In this document: one piece after another, positions 45,581 to 56,407 of the stretch
How the letters are laid out: each line of letters begins with the position of its first letter
How positions within the stretch are numbered: the stretch's first letter is position 1
DNA from: Arachis hypogaea
Taxonomy: Eukaryota; Streptophyta; Magnoliopsida; Fabales; Fabaceae
Reading direction: 5' to 3'
NCBI RefSeq assembly: GCF_003086295.3
Contig: NC_092051.1
Location: forward strand, 74,277,772-74,341,771
DNA: 64,000 nt
Notes under the pieces: model-generated
What the model was told of the DNA's origin: nothing
The model's input: only the letters and a program-made list of their open reading frames with translations
The model's database searches: none
Made by a program: the position numbers and the translations under genes

Positions 45581-46036
45581 TCAATAATGTCGCACTGAAG
45601 GGTGCTTCATAGCTTCATTTAAACTGAATTTCACTGTTCTGCCATCTATCTTAAAGAAGTAAGTTCTTGAGAATGCATCCAGCTTGAACTTTGAAGTTTT
45701 CAGGAATGATCTTCCAAGCAGGATTGATGATAGTCTTCCTGAGTCATTAGGGGGCATTTCCAGGATATAGAAGCCAATAAGAAATGTGAGCCCCTTAATG
45801 CTCACTAATACATCTTCAGCAATTCCAACTACTGTAATAATGCTTTTATCTACTAACAAAAAAGGAGCTGCCGACCTTTTTAAGGGAGGGAGCCTCAAGG
45901 TATCATATATAGACAATGGCATTATACTAACACATGCTCCTAAATCACACATGCAGTCAGAAAAAATTACACCTCCAATGGTACAGTTAACCATACATGG
46001 ACCTGGGTCACTGCATTTTTCAGGTATACTTCCCAT
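45581..46036 (-). pseudogene. Protease of element B
   Basis: Aspartic protease-like: CDLGACVSIMPLSIYDTL catalytic region (DLGAC in place of DLGAS), central VLVSIKGL, LLGRSFLKT (compare LGRPFL in A and D). Separated from gag by stops. Confidence 0.8.
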
Positions 46037-46368
46037 TAAAGCAAATATAGAACTACCTAAAGGAATAGTTTCTAATTCATTAATCTTATCCTTATGTATG
46101 CATAAATCTTTTAGAAACTTTGCGTATTTAGGTACCTACTGAATAACATCAAAAATGGGAATAGTTACCTCAACCTTTTTGAATATTTCTACCATTTTGG
46201 GGTCAAGTTCTATCTACTTCCTGGATTTCCTTGCCAGGTGTAGAAATGAGATATGAATGGTGTCCTGTACAGCCTCTGCATCCTTTGGTGTTTCGTTCTG
46301 TGGTTGAGCTGCTTCTTCTTCATCTATGTCTTATACGTCCTCTTCCTCTTCAGCATTTTCCACTTCCA

Positions 46369-48081
46369 CTACATCTTCAGTTGGGAGTGTTCTGGTAGGC
46401 TTGGCTCCTCCTGGTTCCTCTCCTGCAATGTAGTTTCGGACCTTAAAGTGATAGCATTGATGCCACCTTTGGGATTAGGTAGGGGTTGAGAAGGAATTCC
46501 ACTGGAGCTTGATGGTTGGTTTGTGGAATTAGGTGATGAATCTAATTGGGAGACGAGAGCTTGTAAAATGGCAGTCATACCATTTAAAGTAGAGTTCAGC
46601 TGTGTCTGCATATCTTGTTGCCCTTGTGCAAGAGAACGGAGCATCTCGTCATTTGACGAGGAATTGGAGTAAGTGATCTGAGGAACCTGCTGTTGGTTTT
46701 GCTGGAATCCTTGAGATTGTCTTAGGTGAGGTGCTCTGTAAGGCTGGTTCTGATTCTGCTGTTTGTTGTTAATGTTGTTATTCCACCTCTGGTTTCCATT
46801 GTTATCTCTGCCTCCTCTGTTATAGTTGTCCCTCCAATTATGGTTAGAATTATCTCTCCAACCTTGGTTGGAGTTATCCTGCCATCCCTGGTTATGGTTT
46901 CCACCTTGGTTGTAATTGCCGCCTTGTTGGTTGTATCCTTGATTCGGGCGGTCATAGAAGTTATGAGTAGCTGCCACAGTGTTGTCTTCCTGTTGGAGCT
47001 GCGGACATTCATCAGTGTAATGACTATAATTAGCACAGATTCCACATACTCTTTGGGGAACTAACTGTTGGCTCTGTTGTGGTGGGTGAGGCTGAGCTTG
47101 TTGTTGTTGGTTCAACTACATCTGTTTCAGTAGGTTGGTCATTTCACATATACTCTGTGTAAGAGCAGTAGTCTCAATTCTAGAGGAAACCTCTGCAATA
47201 GCTTTTGAGTGGCTACGCCTCGGCCTGTGATTCCTAGTGGACTTAGCTAAGTCGCTGATCAGTTGCCATGCTTCATCTGCGGTTCTGTACTTTTTCATAG
47301 AACCATTACTTACACCATCCAGTGTAGTCTTATCCTGGGGATTCCTGCCTTGAGTGAAGTAGCTGATCAACACTAGTCTGTCAATCATGTCTTGGGGGCA
47401 TGCATCTAGAAGGTTCTTAAAACGCTCCCAGTATTCATAGAGAGTCTCTGAGTCACCTTGAACAATACAGGAGATCTCATTTCTCAGTCTATCTGTGACT
47501 TCAGCTGGAAAGTATTTTTCCAAAAATTCTCTCCTGAGTGTATCCCAGTTGGGAACAGTCGCTTTAGGTTGGGAGTAGTACCACTCCCTTGCCTTCCCCT
47601 CAAGAGAAAATGGGAAGGCAGTTAACAGAATAGAAGTTTCATCTGCACCATTACGCCTAATAGTAGAACAGGCTGTCTGGAAATCCCTAAGGTGCTTAAT
47701 AGGCTCTTGAGCAGGTAAGCCATGAAACTTGGGCATCAAGTTGATTAGTGCAGTCTTCAATTCAAAATCTGCAGCCAGATTTGGATGATGCACTTGATAA
47801 GGTTGCAGTGTAAAATCTGGGGCTCCAACTTCCTGGAGAGTAATTCTCCTAGGTTCTGCCATGTCACCTACACGTGAATCAACTGGATCAGTAGTAAAGG
47901 AGCTTGTCTCGCTCTCAGATGGCGTTTCAGATTCCCCCTCAGATGAGACTGGTGAATTGATAACAATCATTTTACCACCCTCAGAGGCTAACCGATGTCG
48001 AGCTCGCGTAATACGTGAAAGAGTTCTTTCAATTTCAGGATCAAAAGCGGCTAAGCTCGAATCAGGCAATGAACGCGTCAT
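46369..48081 (-). pseudogene. Gag of element B with CCHC zinc knuckle
   Basis: Frame starts MTRSLPDS at 48081. Retrotransposon gag core at residues about 110-240 (FPFSLEGKAREWYYSQP, LRREFLEKYFP, LYEYWERFKNLLDACP). An in-frame TAG at 47116-47118 is followed without frame change by a Gln/Asn/Gly-rich section carrying one zinc knuckle, CGICANYSHYTDEC (C-X2-C-X4-H-X4-C), then tandem NQGW-DNSN repeats. The frame ends at 46369. A and D gag lack this knuckle, so B belongs to a different sublineage. Confidence 0.88.
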
Positions 48082-48184
48082 TCAATGAGAAAGACGTACA
48101 GCTCATGGTAACAGAAATAAAAATAAAATATGCAAATAAAATAAAATATGTACACTAATTAATAATCTAGAACACTACTGCAAC

Positions 48185-48202
48185 TCCCCCGCAACGGCGC
48201 CA
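48185..48202 (-). other. Primer binding site of B (tRNA-Asp type)
   Basis: TGGCGCCGTTGCGGGGGA in the element's sense, one difference from the A site, five bases from the LTR. Confidence 0.8.
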
Positions 48203-48207
48203 AAAAT

Positions 48208-49660
48208 TGGTGCGTGGCAGAAGTTAGACAAATTAAGAGAGTCTTAATAAAAGAAATGCATTGCAAGTATAGCTCTCAACCAGCTAAAGTCTGCCTCACC
48301 AATTTAAAAAGGGGTTGTCAGAAAAATTAAAATTAAAAATACTGGGAGTATGAGTCCCAGGTCGTCTCCCAACGAGTTGCAAGAAAGGGTGCTATTTTAT
48401 TAACTAAAAGTTTTCCAGAAAAGTTGAGTTTTGATAATGAATAAAAATAATTGTAAATTAAAGCAATAGAACTAAGAATTATTATTAATATTAAAAGACC
48501 TTGACTGGGAGAATGATTAATTGGAAGTTCTATCCTTGTTGGAATCTTCTCAAGTGTAGTGTAAAGAGGTTACTGTTTTCACTTAGTTAACCCTTACTAA
48601 ATAAAGGAAAGTCAAGTGATTGAGCTAACTCTTACCCGTAAATCCTAGTCCTCTCCCTTGGGAAGGTCTAGTGTTAGTAGGTACAGAATTAGCCAACAAC
48701 ATCCAATTTAACTAAGCACTTGAGCATTCCAACTCAAGTGTCTCCTCTTAATCAACCCCCATGTCAAGTAGGAAATCTACTCCATTGACATAGAATTAAT
48801 ATTCATAAAAATATAAGAAGACATAGTAAATTAAATAAAATAAGATAGAGAATTAAAATTAATTAAAATTAAAAGTAATGTCCTTGCGGAGGTAAAGGAA
48901 TAAGGAAACAAACTAAAGTAATGTCCTTGCGGAGGTAATGACTCTTCAGCATCCAAAATCCAAAGCAAAAGCATAAACTATCAATGTAAAGCTAATCTAT
49001 ATTCATATCTAAAACTGAGAGTAATCCTAATATCGATGTATCTGAATATGTGTGGATACGTATTGAGTCTCTGCATGTTCCCTAACTTTAGTCTGTGTTT
49101 TTGGGTAGAAAACTGGGTCAAAACACGGCCCAAAATCGCCCCCAGCGTATTCTGTTATTTCTCCAGATCGCGCAGGTCACGTGTACGCGTCGTCCATGCG
49201 TTCGCGTCATTTAGCAATTTTCCTTGTCACGCGTTTGCGTCGTGCACGCGTTCGCGTCATTCGTGCAGACTCCAATCCACGCGTTTGCATCAGGCACGCG
49301 TCCGCGTCGCTGCGATTTCTTCATTTTACGCGTTCGCGTGAGCCATGCGATCGCGTCAGTGTTTGCTGGTCATCTCCTTAGTTTCTTGTATTCCTTCCAT
49401 TTTTGCAAGCTTCCTCTCCATTCTACAAGCCATTCCTGCCCTATGAAATCTGAAACACTTAACACATGGATCACGGCATCGAGTGGTATAAAGGAGAGTT
49501 AAAATGTACTAATTAAAGGTTTCTAGGAAGCAAGTTTTCAACCATAAACAATACTAAGAAGGAATTATAAAATTCATGCAATCTGTATGAATAAGTAGGT
49601 AAAGACTTGATAAAACCACTCAATTAAACACAATATAAATCATAAAATAATGGTTTATCA
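48208..49660 (-). mobile_element. Element B 5' LTR
   Basis: About 1453 bp, flanked on the right by TSD TTCAC (49661-49665). Its sequence at 48700 is the empty site of the A insertion. GCGT/ACGC dyads at 49160-49360. A short local duplication (GTCCTTGCGGAGG) at 48880-48935 is absent from the other LTR. Confidence 0.9.
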
Positions 49661-49665
49661 TTCAC

Positions 49666-51056
49666 TAATTGAACGTTTTCGGCCTCCAAAATAGCATGAC
49701 CATGCCTTCTTCAAAGGATCATAACTTGAGCTACAGATGTCCAATTGATGCGCTTCCAGTTGTGTTGGAAAGCTGACATTTAGAGCTTTCCAATGATATA
49801 TAGCAATCTATATTTGGCATGAAATTGAAGCACAAGTGATAGGCATATTTAAGGCCCCAAAAACACATTTTGGCCAGCGTTCACTTTAGAAGTGAACGCC
49901 ACGTTCACTTTAGAAGTGAACGCCACGTTCACTTTCTTAACGTTTTCGAGATTTTCAAGCCTTGGGGAGGAAGCATCAAAGAGAAACGCTCAATAAGTGA
50001 ACTCAGCATTCACTAAGGAGAGCACTAGTGAGAACCAAAAGAGCCAGCGCTCAATAAGTGAACTTAGCGTTCACTAAAGCAACGCTAAAGGGAACAATTG
50101 GCGCACCAAATGCACACTAAAGAAGTGAACGTGGAGTTCACAAAGTGAATTGAACACTCCACTGGGAGCACAACCAAATGCATCCTGATCCACTTGAACC
50201 AAGCTGCACCAAACCACCCTAACCCACACTTATTCAAGGCCAAATCCAAACCAACAAAAGCCCCAAAGCAAGCAGATCCCAATATCATCACTCAAAGGCA
50301 CAAGAGATAGTTAGAATAGGAATTTCATTTAAATTGTAATTTGTTTCAATTTTAATTTCCTTTTCATTTTGTAAAGCCTATATAAAGGCATCAATTTTAT
50401 TTCATTAAGGAGGCTTGCTCTACTAGAGAGAAATAGGAGTAGGAGTAGGATAGAATAGAAAGCTCTCTTTGATAGACTTTTAATTTTCTGCACTCTCTAC
50501 ATTTCAGAATTCAATTCAGCTTTATACAATTTTCATTTCTTATACTTTACTACTGCAATTTCCTTTCCTGCAATTCTATTTTTCTGCACTTTCACATTTT
50601 CGTTTCCCTTGAGCTTGATTTACTTTTCTGCAAATTTATATTCTGTAACTTTACATTTAAGCTTGCTGTGATCTGAATTTACTTTTCCTGCAATTTAATT
50701 CCTCTGCAATTATTCTGAGCTTTGATCTACTACTTCATTTAATTTCCAACACCCAATCCCCTTTACATTTCATGCAATTTACCTTTCTTGTCATTTAATA
50801 TTCTGTCAATTTACATTCATTGTGCTTTACGTTTCTGCTCATTTACATTCTGCAACTTTAAATTCACTGCAATTTACATTCTGTTATCAAATATTCACTC
50901 CATTCAATACTGTTAGCTTGACTAAACTGATCAGTCACTAAAGTTGCTTGATCCATCAATCCCTAGGATCGACCTCACTCTTGTGAGTTATTACTACTTG
51001 ATGCGACCCGGTACACTTGCCGGTGAATTTGTGTGAAATCTAATTTCCACTCATCA
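49666..51056 (+). mobile_element. Solo LTR E, right part
   Basis: Continuation of 7325-7929 to ...CACTCATCA, followed by TSD CATAT (51057-51061). Third copy of the GGAAAG...CTTTCC module (49727-49802), GTGAAC/GTTCAC dyads (49870-50150), TATATAAA (50379-50386), C/T-rich leader with repeated CTGCAATTTAC-like words (50480-50890), U5 hairpin 50974-50987. No internal region, hence a solo LTR. The frame at 50085-50291 is not credible. Confidence 0.85.
50379..50386 (+). promoter_or_regulatory. Putative TATA box in LTR E
   Basis: CC-TATATAAA-GG context; the E2 LTR has the equivalent at 61499-61506. Confidence 0.55.
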
Positions 51057-51061
51057 CATAT

Positions 51062-51366
51062 GGAGGTGTTTGGTGGAAAGGGGCTTATAAGTATAGTTGA
51101 GGGATATGTTGAGGATATGGCTCATAGGCATATGGTGGTGGTTCTTGAAAGTCACAAGGAGATTCACCATAGCCATTGGTTTGGTATGCATCATAGAATA
51201 GTTCTTGTTCATAGTGCATTGGTGGAGGTTGTTGCCATGAAGATTGATCATATGCGTGTGGCTCTTCCCACCTTTGATTGTCCCATTCTTGATACACGTC
51301 TTCAATGTAGCCCTAATTTCCTATAACATAGTTAGAACCAAACTCATAGCCAAAGTGAGAATTCAT
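51062..51366 (-). pseudogene. N-terminus of the G ORF
   Basis: Begins MNSHFGYEFGSNYV at 51366, matching MNSHPFGYEFSSNYV in F, then a Gln/Pro/Tyr-rich stretch (EWDNQRWEEP, SSWQQPPP). Broken by stops (after VIGN, and after PQLYL). Continues at 7324. Confidence 0.75.
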
Positions 51367-51513
51367 AATGAAAAGTGGAAATAAGAACAATAACTAATAA
51401 GAAGTAATGAAACAAAATCCTAAAACTAGTAAAAACTAACAAGTAATCCAAAAATAAAGCTATTCACAATATTTACATATATACAATAACCAATAACACA
51501 ACACCATTGGAAT

Positions 51514-51531
51514 TCCCCGGCAACGGCACCA
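51514..51531 (-). other. Primer binding site of G (tRNA-Asp type)
   Basis: TGGTGCCGTTGCCGGGGA in the element's sense, one difference from A, three bases from the LTR at 51535. Confidence 0.8.
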
Positions 51532-51534
51532 TTT

Positions 51535-51774
51535 TGATGAATGAATTTTGACGGTTTAGAATTCACACATGAATTCTCGTTGCAAGTATAGTTTCTAAAC
51601 CAACAATAATCCTTTCATACAAAAATTTGTTTTTCACAAGTACAAACCCCTAAAAATAATAACCGAAGTATTCAAACCTCGGGTCGTTCTCCCTTGGAAT
51701 TGCGATAAAGTGTTCTTGTTATTGGCTATGAGGTATGTTTTGGGGTTTTTGAGACGAGATATGAAATGTAAATG
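51535..51774 (-). mobile_element. Element G 5' LTR fragment
   Basis: First 240 bases inward from the PBS, matching solo LTRs I and H. It stops at about 51774, where the plus-strand F LTR begins mid-sequence. Because the F LTR has a related end, 51535-51774 and about 52910-53155 form a long inverted pair. Confidence 0.8.
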
Positions 51775-53155
51775 TTTTACGTTTCCCTTCCTACTTTTGT
51801 GCTATAATTGAAAACATGCTTCTTTGGCCTTAAAATTTGTTATGTTTAATCCCCTCTTATTACCATTCGATACCTTGATATGTGTGTTAAGTGATTTCAG
51901 GGTTTATAGGGCAGGAATGACTTAGAAGATGGAAAAGAAGCATGTAAAAGTGGAAGGAATACAAGAAATTGAAGGAAATGCTGAGCTGTCAAGCCTGACC
52001 TCTTGGTATTAAATCGACCATTACATGAGCTACAGAGATCCAAATGAGGCAGTTTTAGTTGCGTTGGAAAGCTAACATCCGGGGCTACGAAATGATATAT
52101 AATTTGCTATAGTTGCCACGCTGTTAGGCGACGCACACGCGTGGATCACCCGTACGCGTGGATCACTCGTACGCGTGACCTGGCAAAAATTCAATTCATG
52201 CGTATGCAGAGACGACATGTACGCGTGATAGAGCTACATGCTGGACGTATTAGAAATTGCTGGGAGCGATTTTTGGGCTGTTTTGACCCAATTTTCGGCC
52301 CAAAAAACACAGATTAGAGGCTACAGAGTGGGGGAATCATACATTCATTTATACAACATTTATTCACATAATTATAGGTTTTAGGATTTCTCTTAGTTTT
52401 AGGTTTATTTCTTTTCAATTCCAGGTTTAATGTTCCTTTAATTTAGTTTCTCTTCTACTTTTATTTGTTCCAGCAATCTAGTTTATTTATTTCTCTTGTT
52501 GATTCTCTTCTTTTCCAATTTGGTTTGTGAACTCTTCATGTTAGAATTAATTTTCTTATTTAATGCAATTTGAGGTATTTCATATTTATGATTTTAATGT
52601 AGCTTTTTATATTCTTAGCTTGAATTGATTAATTAGAGACGCTTGAGTTATCAAACTCCTTTGTTGACTGATAATTAAAATTTGCTAGTTGATTTGGATC
52701 CCTCTAAAGCTAGTCTTTCCTTAGGAGTTGACTAGGACTTGAGGAATCAAATTGATTAGTCCACTTGACTTTCCTTTATTCGGTAAGGGTTAACTAAGTG
52801 GGAGCAACAGACAATTCTCATCACAATTGATAAGGATAACTAGGATAGGACTTCTAATTTTCATACCTTGCTATGAGTTTTCTTAATTATTAGTTTATTT
52901 TCTTATCATTTAATTTCCTTGTTTCTTATTTCAAAAACCCAAAAAGATACTTTTCCCATAACCAATAATAACTACACCTCCCTGCAATTTTTTGAGAGAC
53001 GACCTGAGGTTTGAATACTTCGGTTATTAATTTTATTGTGTTTGCTTTAGTGACAAACAAATTTTTGTATGAAAGGATTCTTTGTTGGTTTAGAAACTAT
53101 ACTAACAACGAGAATTTATTGGTAAAATTCTAAACCGTCAAAAATCCATTCATCA
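51774..53155 (+). mobile_element. Element F 5' LTR, 5'-truncated
   Basis: Aligns with 57957 onward of the 3' LTR. Holds one copy of the shared module (52021-52105) and dyads of the ACGCGTGG type (52130-52230). Confidence 0.85.
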
Positions 53156-53158
53156 AAA

Positions 53159-53176
53159 TGGCGCCATTGCCAAACG
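53159..53176 (+). other. Decayed primer binding site of F
   Basis: TGGCGCCATTGCC matches the tRNA-Asp site with one change; the last bases differ. Confidence 0.6.
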
Positions 53177-53293
53177 TGTGCCTTATTATTGGTTATTGTA
53201 AATATTTGCTTTTTGGTTGTTTGCTAGTTTTTGTTAGTTTAGGACTTAGTTGCTTATTTTTACTAGTTTTTGTTTCTATTTTCTTTAGATACT

Positions 53294-55087
53294 ATGAATT
53301 CTCACCCCTTTGGCTATGAGTTTAGTTCAAATTATGTTGTAGGGAATGGAAGCTACAATGAGAATATGCATCAAGGTTAGGACAATCAAAGAAGGGAGGA
53401 GCCACAAGGATTTGATCAACCCTCTTGGCAACAACCTCCACCAAATTACTATCAGCAAGAGCCATTCCAAGGTTCATACCAAGACAATGAATATGGTGGA
53501 CCCCCTTGTAGTTACCAACAAGCCCCATCATATGCCTATGAACACCCACGTCAACATAGATTTGACCACCCTACTCACAAGCCCCTTTTTCACCATTCAC
53601 CCCCATATGACCCTAATCCTTATCCACCACACCAACCACCATACGACCCATATGAACCATACCCAGAACCACCACCTCAATATGCACCATCTCCATAACC
53701 ATACCAAGAAGAACCACCTTCCTATTATGAAACCTTCCTCCAAAATAATGAACCTTCCTATCCACTCCAACCTCCATTGGATGACAACACCCTTAGTGTT
53801 ATTCGCCAAGGGCAAAGAGAGCTTCCAACCACACTTATCTCTACTCTCATAGGTCTCACCTCTAAACTCCAAAATCTTATATCCCGCATGGACCAACCCT
53901 CTACCTCCACTATTTAACCCTCAAGCTTTAGTGCACCACCACCCTCCGTACAAGAATACCCATATCCATCAAGCTAAGAACAACATGATCCCAATGATGC
54001 TACTGACTCGGAACAAGAGCTATGAGATCGTCTTAGGGACGTAATGGATCGGTTTTACACACACATACTTCAAAAGAAGCAAGAGGAGGCCCAAAAGGTA
54101 GAGATAGGAGAGGTTCTTGAAGATGAAGTAGTTGACAAATTAGTGAAGGTTGAACAAGAGGGACGCTCCATCATTGAAGACAAATCTACATTAAGTGACA
54201 TCAAGGAGGAGTTTGATTTTGTATTAGAACAAGTGGAGAAAGCCGAAATTATCAAAGAAGTTGAAGTGGTTGAAGACTTAAGAGATGCGAAACCTCCATG
54301 GAAAAGTCAAGTCATAGAGCCTCCTTCCAAGATGTTTGATATTGATGTTGAGGAGGGTGTACAACCTCCAAGGTATATCATGGTTGAAGACTTTGAAGAG
54401 GTTGATCAAGAGATGGAGATTAAAGAAGAAGAGGCACAACCTCCCATGCCCTTGGTAAGTAATAAAGAAGAGATTGAATTGGAAGAAAGCTACCAAGAAG
54501 AAGAGGTTGAAAGTAAAGAAGCTTGCAAAGAGGTGGAAGTTGTCAAGAAAAAACACAAGGGAGTGGAGCTTGCAAGATCATTAGAAACAGCTCTCCCAAA
54601 GCCATTACCATCCAATACAACATTCAAGTGGGTAAAATTCTTATCCTTGGCCTTTACTTTCCCACTTGAATATGGTTTTCTTGAGATGGATGGTCAACTT
54701 AGAGCTCTTTGTGGCTTTAAGAGTAAGAGGGAGATTGTTAGTGGTAGGAGTTGTCATGCAAGGTTCAATATGGTTGCATGCTCCAAGTTGAAGTGCAAGG
54801 ATTGGTGTAGAGCTTAATTGAATGGGTCTAGAAAGTCATTTGGGTACTTCATTGAGAATTTAGATTGCTTGCCACCCGGTTGGAACAATGATGATCAAAA
54901 CAAGGACGGGTGCAAAAGCAAGGTTTGGGACCCCAGAATTCAGTCTAGCAATCAACACTCCTAGAGCCCTGTCGCTTGCTTTAACTTGCTCGAAGGCTTT
55001 ATGTGCCTAGTTTGGGACCCCGGAGGCTATTGGAATTACAAACATTGGTGGGGATTCCTGGATGAGTTCAAGCACAAGCCACCATGA
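53294..55087 (+). pseudogene. F-specific ORF, about 598 codons, unrecognised
   Basis: A single frame from MNSHPFGYEF at 53294 to FKHKPP and TGA at 55087, interrupted by TAG 53378, TAA 53696, TAA 53915, TAA 53975, TGA 54023, TAA 54815 and a later TAG. The N-terminal 200 residues are Pro/Tyr/Gln/His-rich (PPYDPNPYPPHQPPYDPYEP). The middle is strongly acidic and coiled-coil-like. The C-terminal 150 residues are compact and conserved with G (FKWVKFLSLAFTFPLEYGF, MDGQLRALCGFK, PPGWNND, KHWWGFLDEFKHKPP). I do not recognise the family. It could be a highly diverged Gag-like or accessory protein. The frame is kept free of indels while stops arose by substitution. Confidence 0.75.
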
Positions 55088-55136
55088 CAAGGAGCTCGCC
55101 AAATGTCTAACTAAAGGACTTTAACTAAAAATGCTG

Positions 55137-55154
55137 GGTGGGAGACAACACACC
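55137..55154 (+). promoter_or_regulatory. GGTGGG / CACACC hairpin after the F ORF
   Basis: Six-base arms with one mismatch and loop AGACAA, 50 bases beyond the ORF end, as in G, B, A and D. Confidence 0.55.
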
Positions 55155-56252
55155 ATGGTTTGATCATTCCTTTTCATTTTTAGCTTTATTTTATTTTGTT
55201 TTTATCATTATCCATTCATAATTTCTGCATATTCATTTACATTCTGCATTCTGCATCATAAAAAAAAAAAAAGAAAGGCAAACCACGCGTGCGCGTAGGC
55301 CACGTGTGGGCGTCGATGCAAATCTCGCTCTCCCATCCAATAAACAGAAAGTTGTGATGGAATCGTGCGGCTGGTGTGCTAGAGGCACAATTCGACACAC
55401 GCGTACTCGTCTAGGACGCGTGCGCGTCACTTGCAACAAGGGAAATCCACGCGTACGCGTCATGCACGCGCACGCGTGGATATGGCAATCGGCGTAATAA
55501 GCGTGCTAACCGAGAGTTGTGCTGCCCTCGCGCTGGAACTGTGCTAGAAGCACAAAATCACCCACGCATACGCATCTCTAACGCGTTCGCGTCCTTTTGC
55601 TTCCAGACCACCCACGCGTACCCGTGGGCGATGCTTACGCGTCGCATGGCCAATTCAGTTTTCACGCGTACGCATGATGTCCGCACGCGCATCGCGCCCT
55701 ATTTTTAAATTCTTACTTCTCTCTTCTTTCCTTTCTACTTCTCTCTTCCCCCTTTCTTACTTTCTCCATCTCTTTAACATCTCATCCTTATTCTCTTTCA
55801 TTCTAATTTTCCTATTTCAATTGCATACTTTCATTTACTGCATTTTAATTTTGGGCATATTTTTATTTTCTTTTCTAAGTCTATTATTTTTCATTGGTGT
55901 TAAATTTTCTTATTCAACTGTTGCATCTTTTCTTGAATCATTTTGGTGCTTAGTGACTTGTTTTAAATTGTTAGGTGATATTATTTATCTGTCAATGCCA
56001 ATCTTTTATGATACTAGTATTCCTTTTTCATTGACCTGAAATTATATTATCTTTTATGACCCACTCTCTCTTCCCCATTGTTACAATTCTTGCACTATTG
56101 ATATGCCATTTGCTTCTACTGTTTTCTCACTTGGATGTTGTAGCTACCATGTAGTTGAGACTCTCATTATTTGGCATTAACCCACCCATACTTTATTTGT
56201 TTTCTTATCTTTATTTCTGGGTTATTTTTCTTCTTTTTCCTCTTCTTTTAGG
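55155..56252 (+). other. Element F spacer with palindrome cluster and pyrimidine tract
   Basis: ACGCGTACGCGT-type dyads at 55280-55690, then a long T- and C-rich tract (55710-56250) ending in TTCTTTTAG directly before the ORF2 ATG, resembling a 3' splice site. Confidence 0.6.
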
Positions 56253-56396
56253 ATGGCCACCGAGAAGGGAAGGGAAAAGCTTCTCAATGGGGCGACAGAC
56301 AAATCTATCTGCACAATCTTTGGAGAAAAACATCAGTTGTAGCAGCCCGCCCACTTGCACATCCTAGCATGCACCGAGGACGGTGCAATCTTTAAG
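56253..56396 (+). pseudogene. ORF2 remnant of element F
   Basis: Starts MATEKGREK (compare MATKKGMEK in B) but ends after about 30 codons; a downstream frame restarts at the MHRGRCNL end block. The B ORF2 between these two points is deleted. Confidence 0.65.
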
Positions 56397-56407
56397 TGTG
56401 GAGAGGT
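56370..56407 (+). promoter_or_regulatory. Internal RGGA-loop hairpin plus PPT-like tract in F
   Basis: Perfect seven-base arms TGCACCG / CGGTGCA around AGGA, then TTTAAGTGTGGAGAGGT. Confidence 0.65.

Larger units (their letters stand above)
7930..49660 (-). mobile_element. Element B: gag-pol Ty3/gypsy (Athila-like) element, host of nested A and C
   Basis: Bounded by LTRs that start TGATAAACC in the minus-strand sense, with TSD TTCAC at 7925-7929 and 49661-49665. The order on the minus strand is 5' LTR 48208-49660, tRNA-Asp type PBS, gag 46369-48081, protease 45581-46036, RT 44771-45432, then (after C) the rest of RT, RNase H and integrase 27314-29513, ORF2 24504-25796, 3' UTR, and a 3' LTR split by A. 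It is about 12.8 kb once A, C and D are removed. Confidence 0.9.

Noticed and set aside
46722..47064. Frames of about 110 codons overlapping B gag
   Set aside because: They are shadow frames of the Asn/Gln-rich gag section with its tandem repeats.
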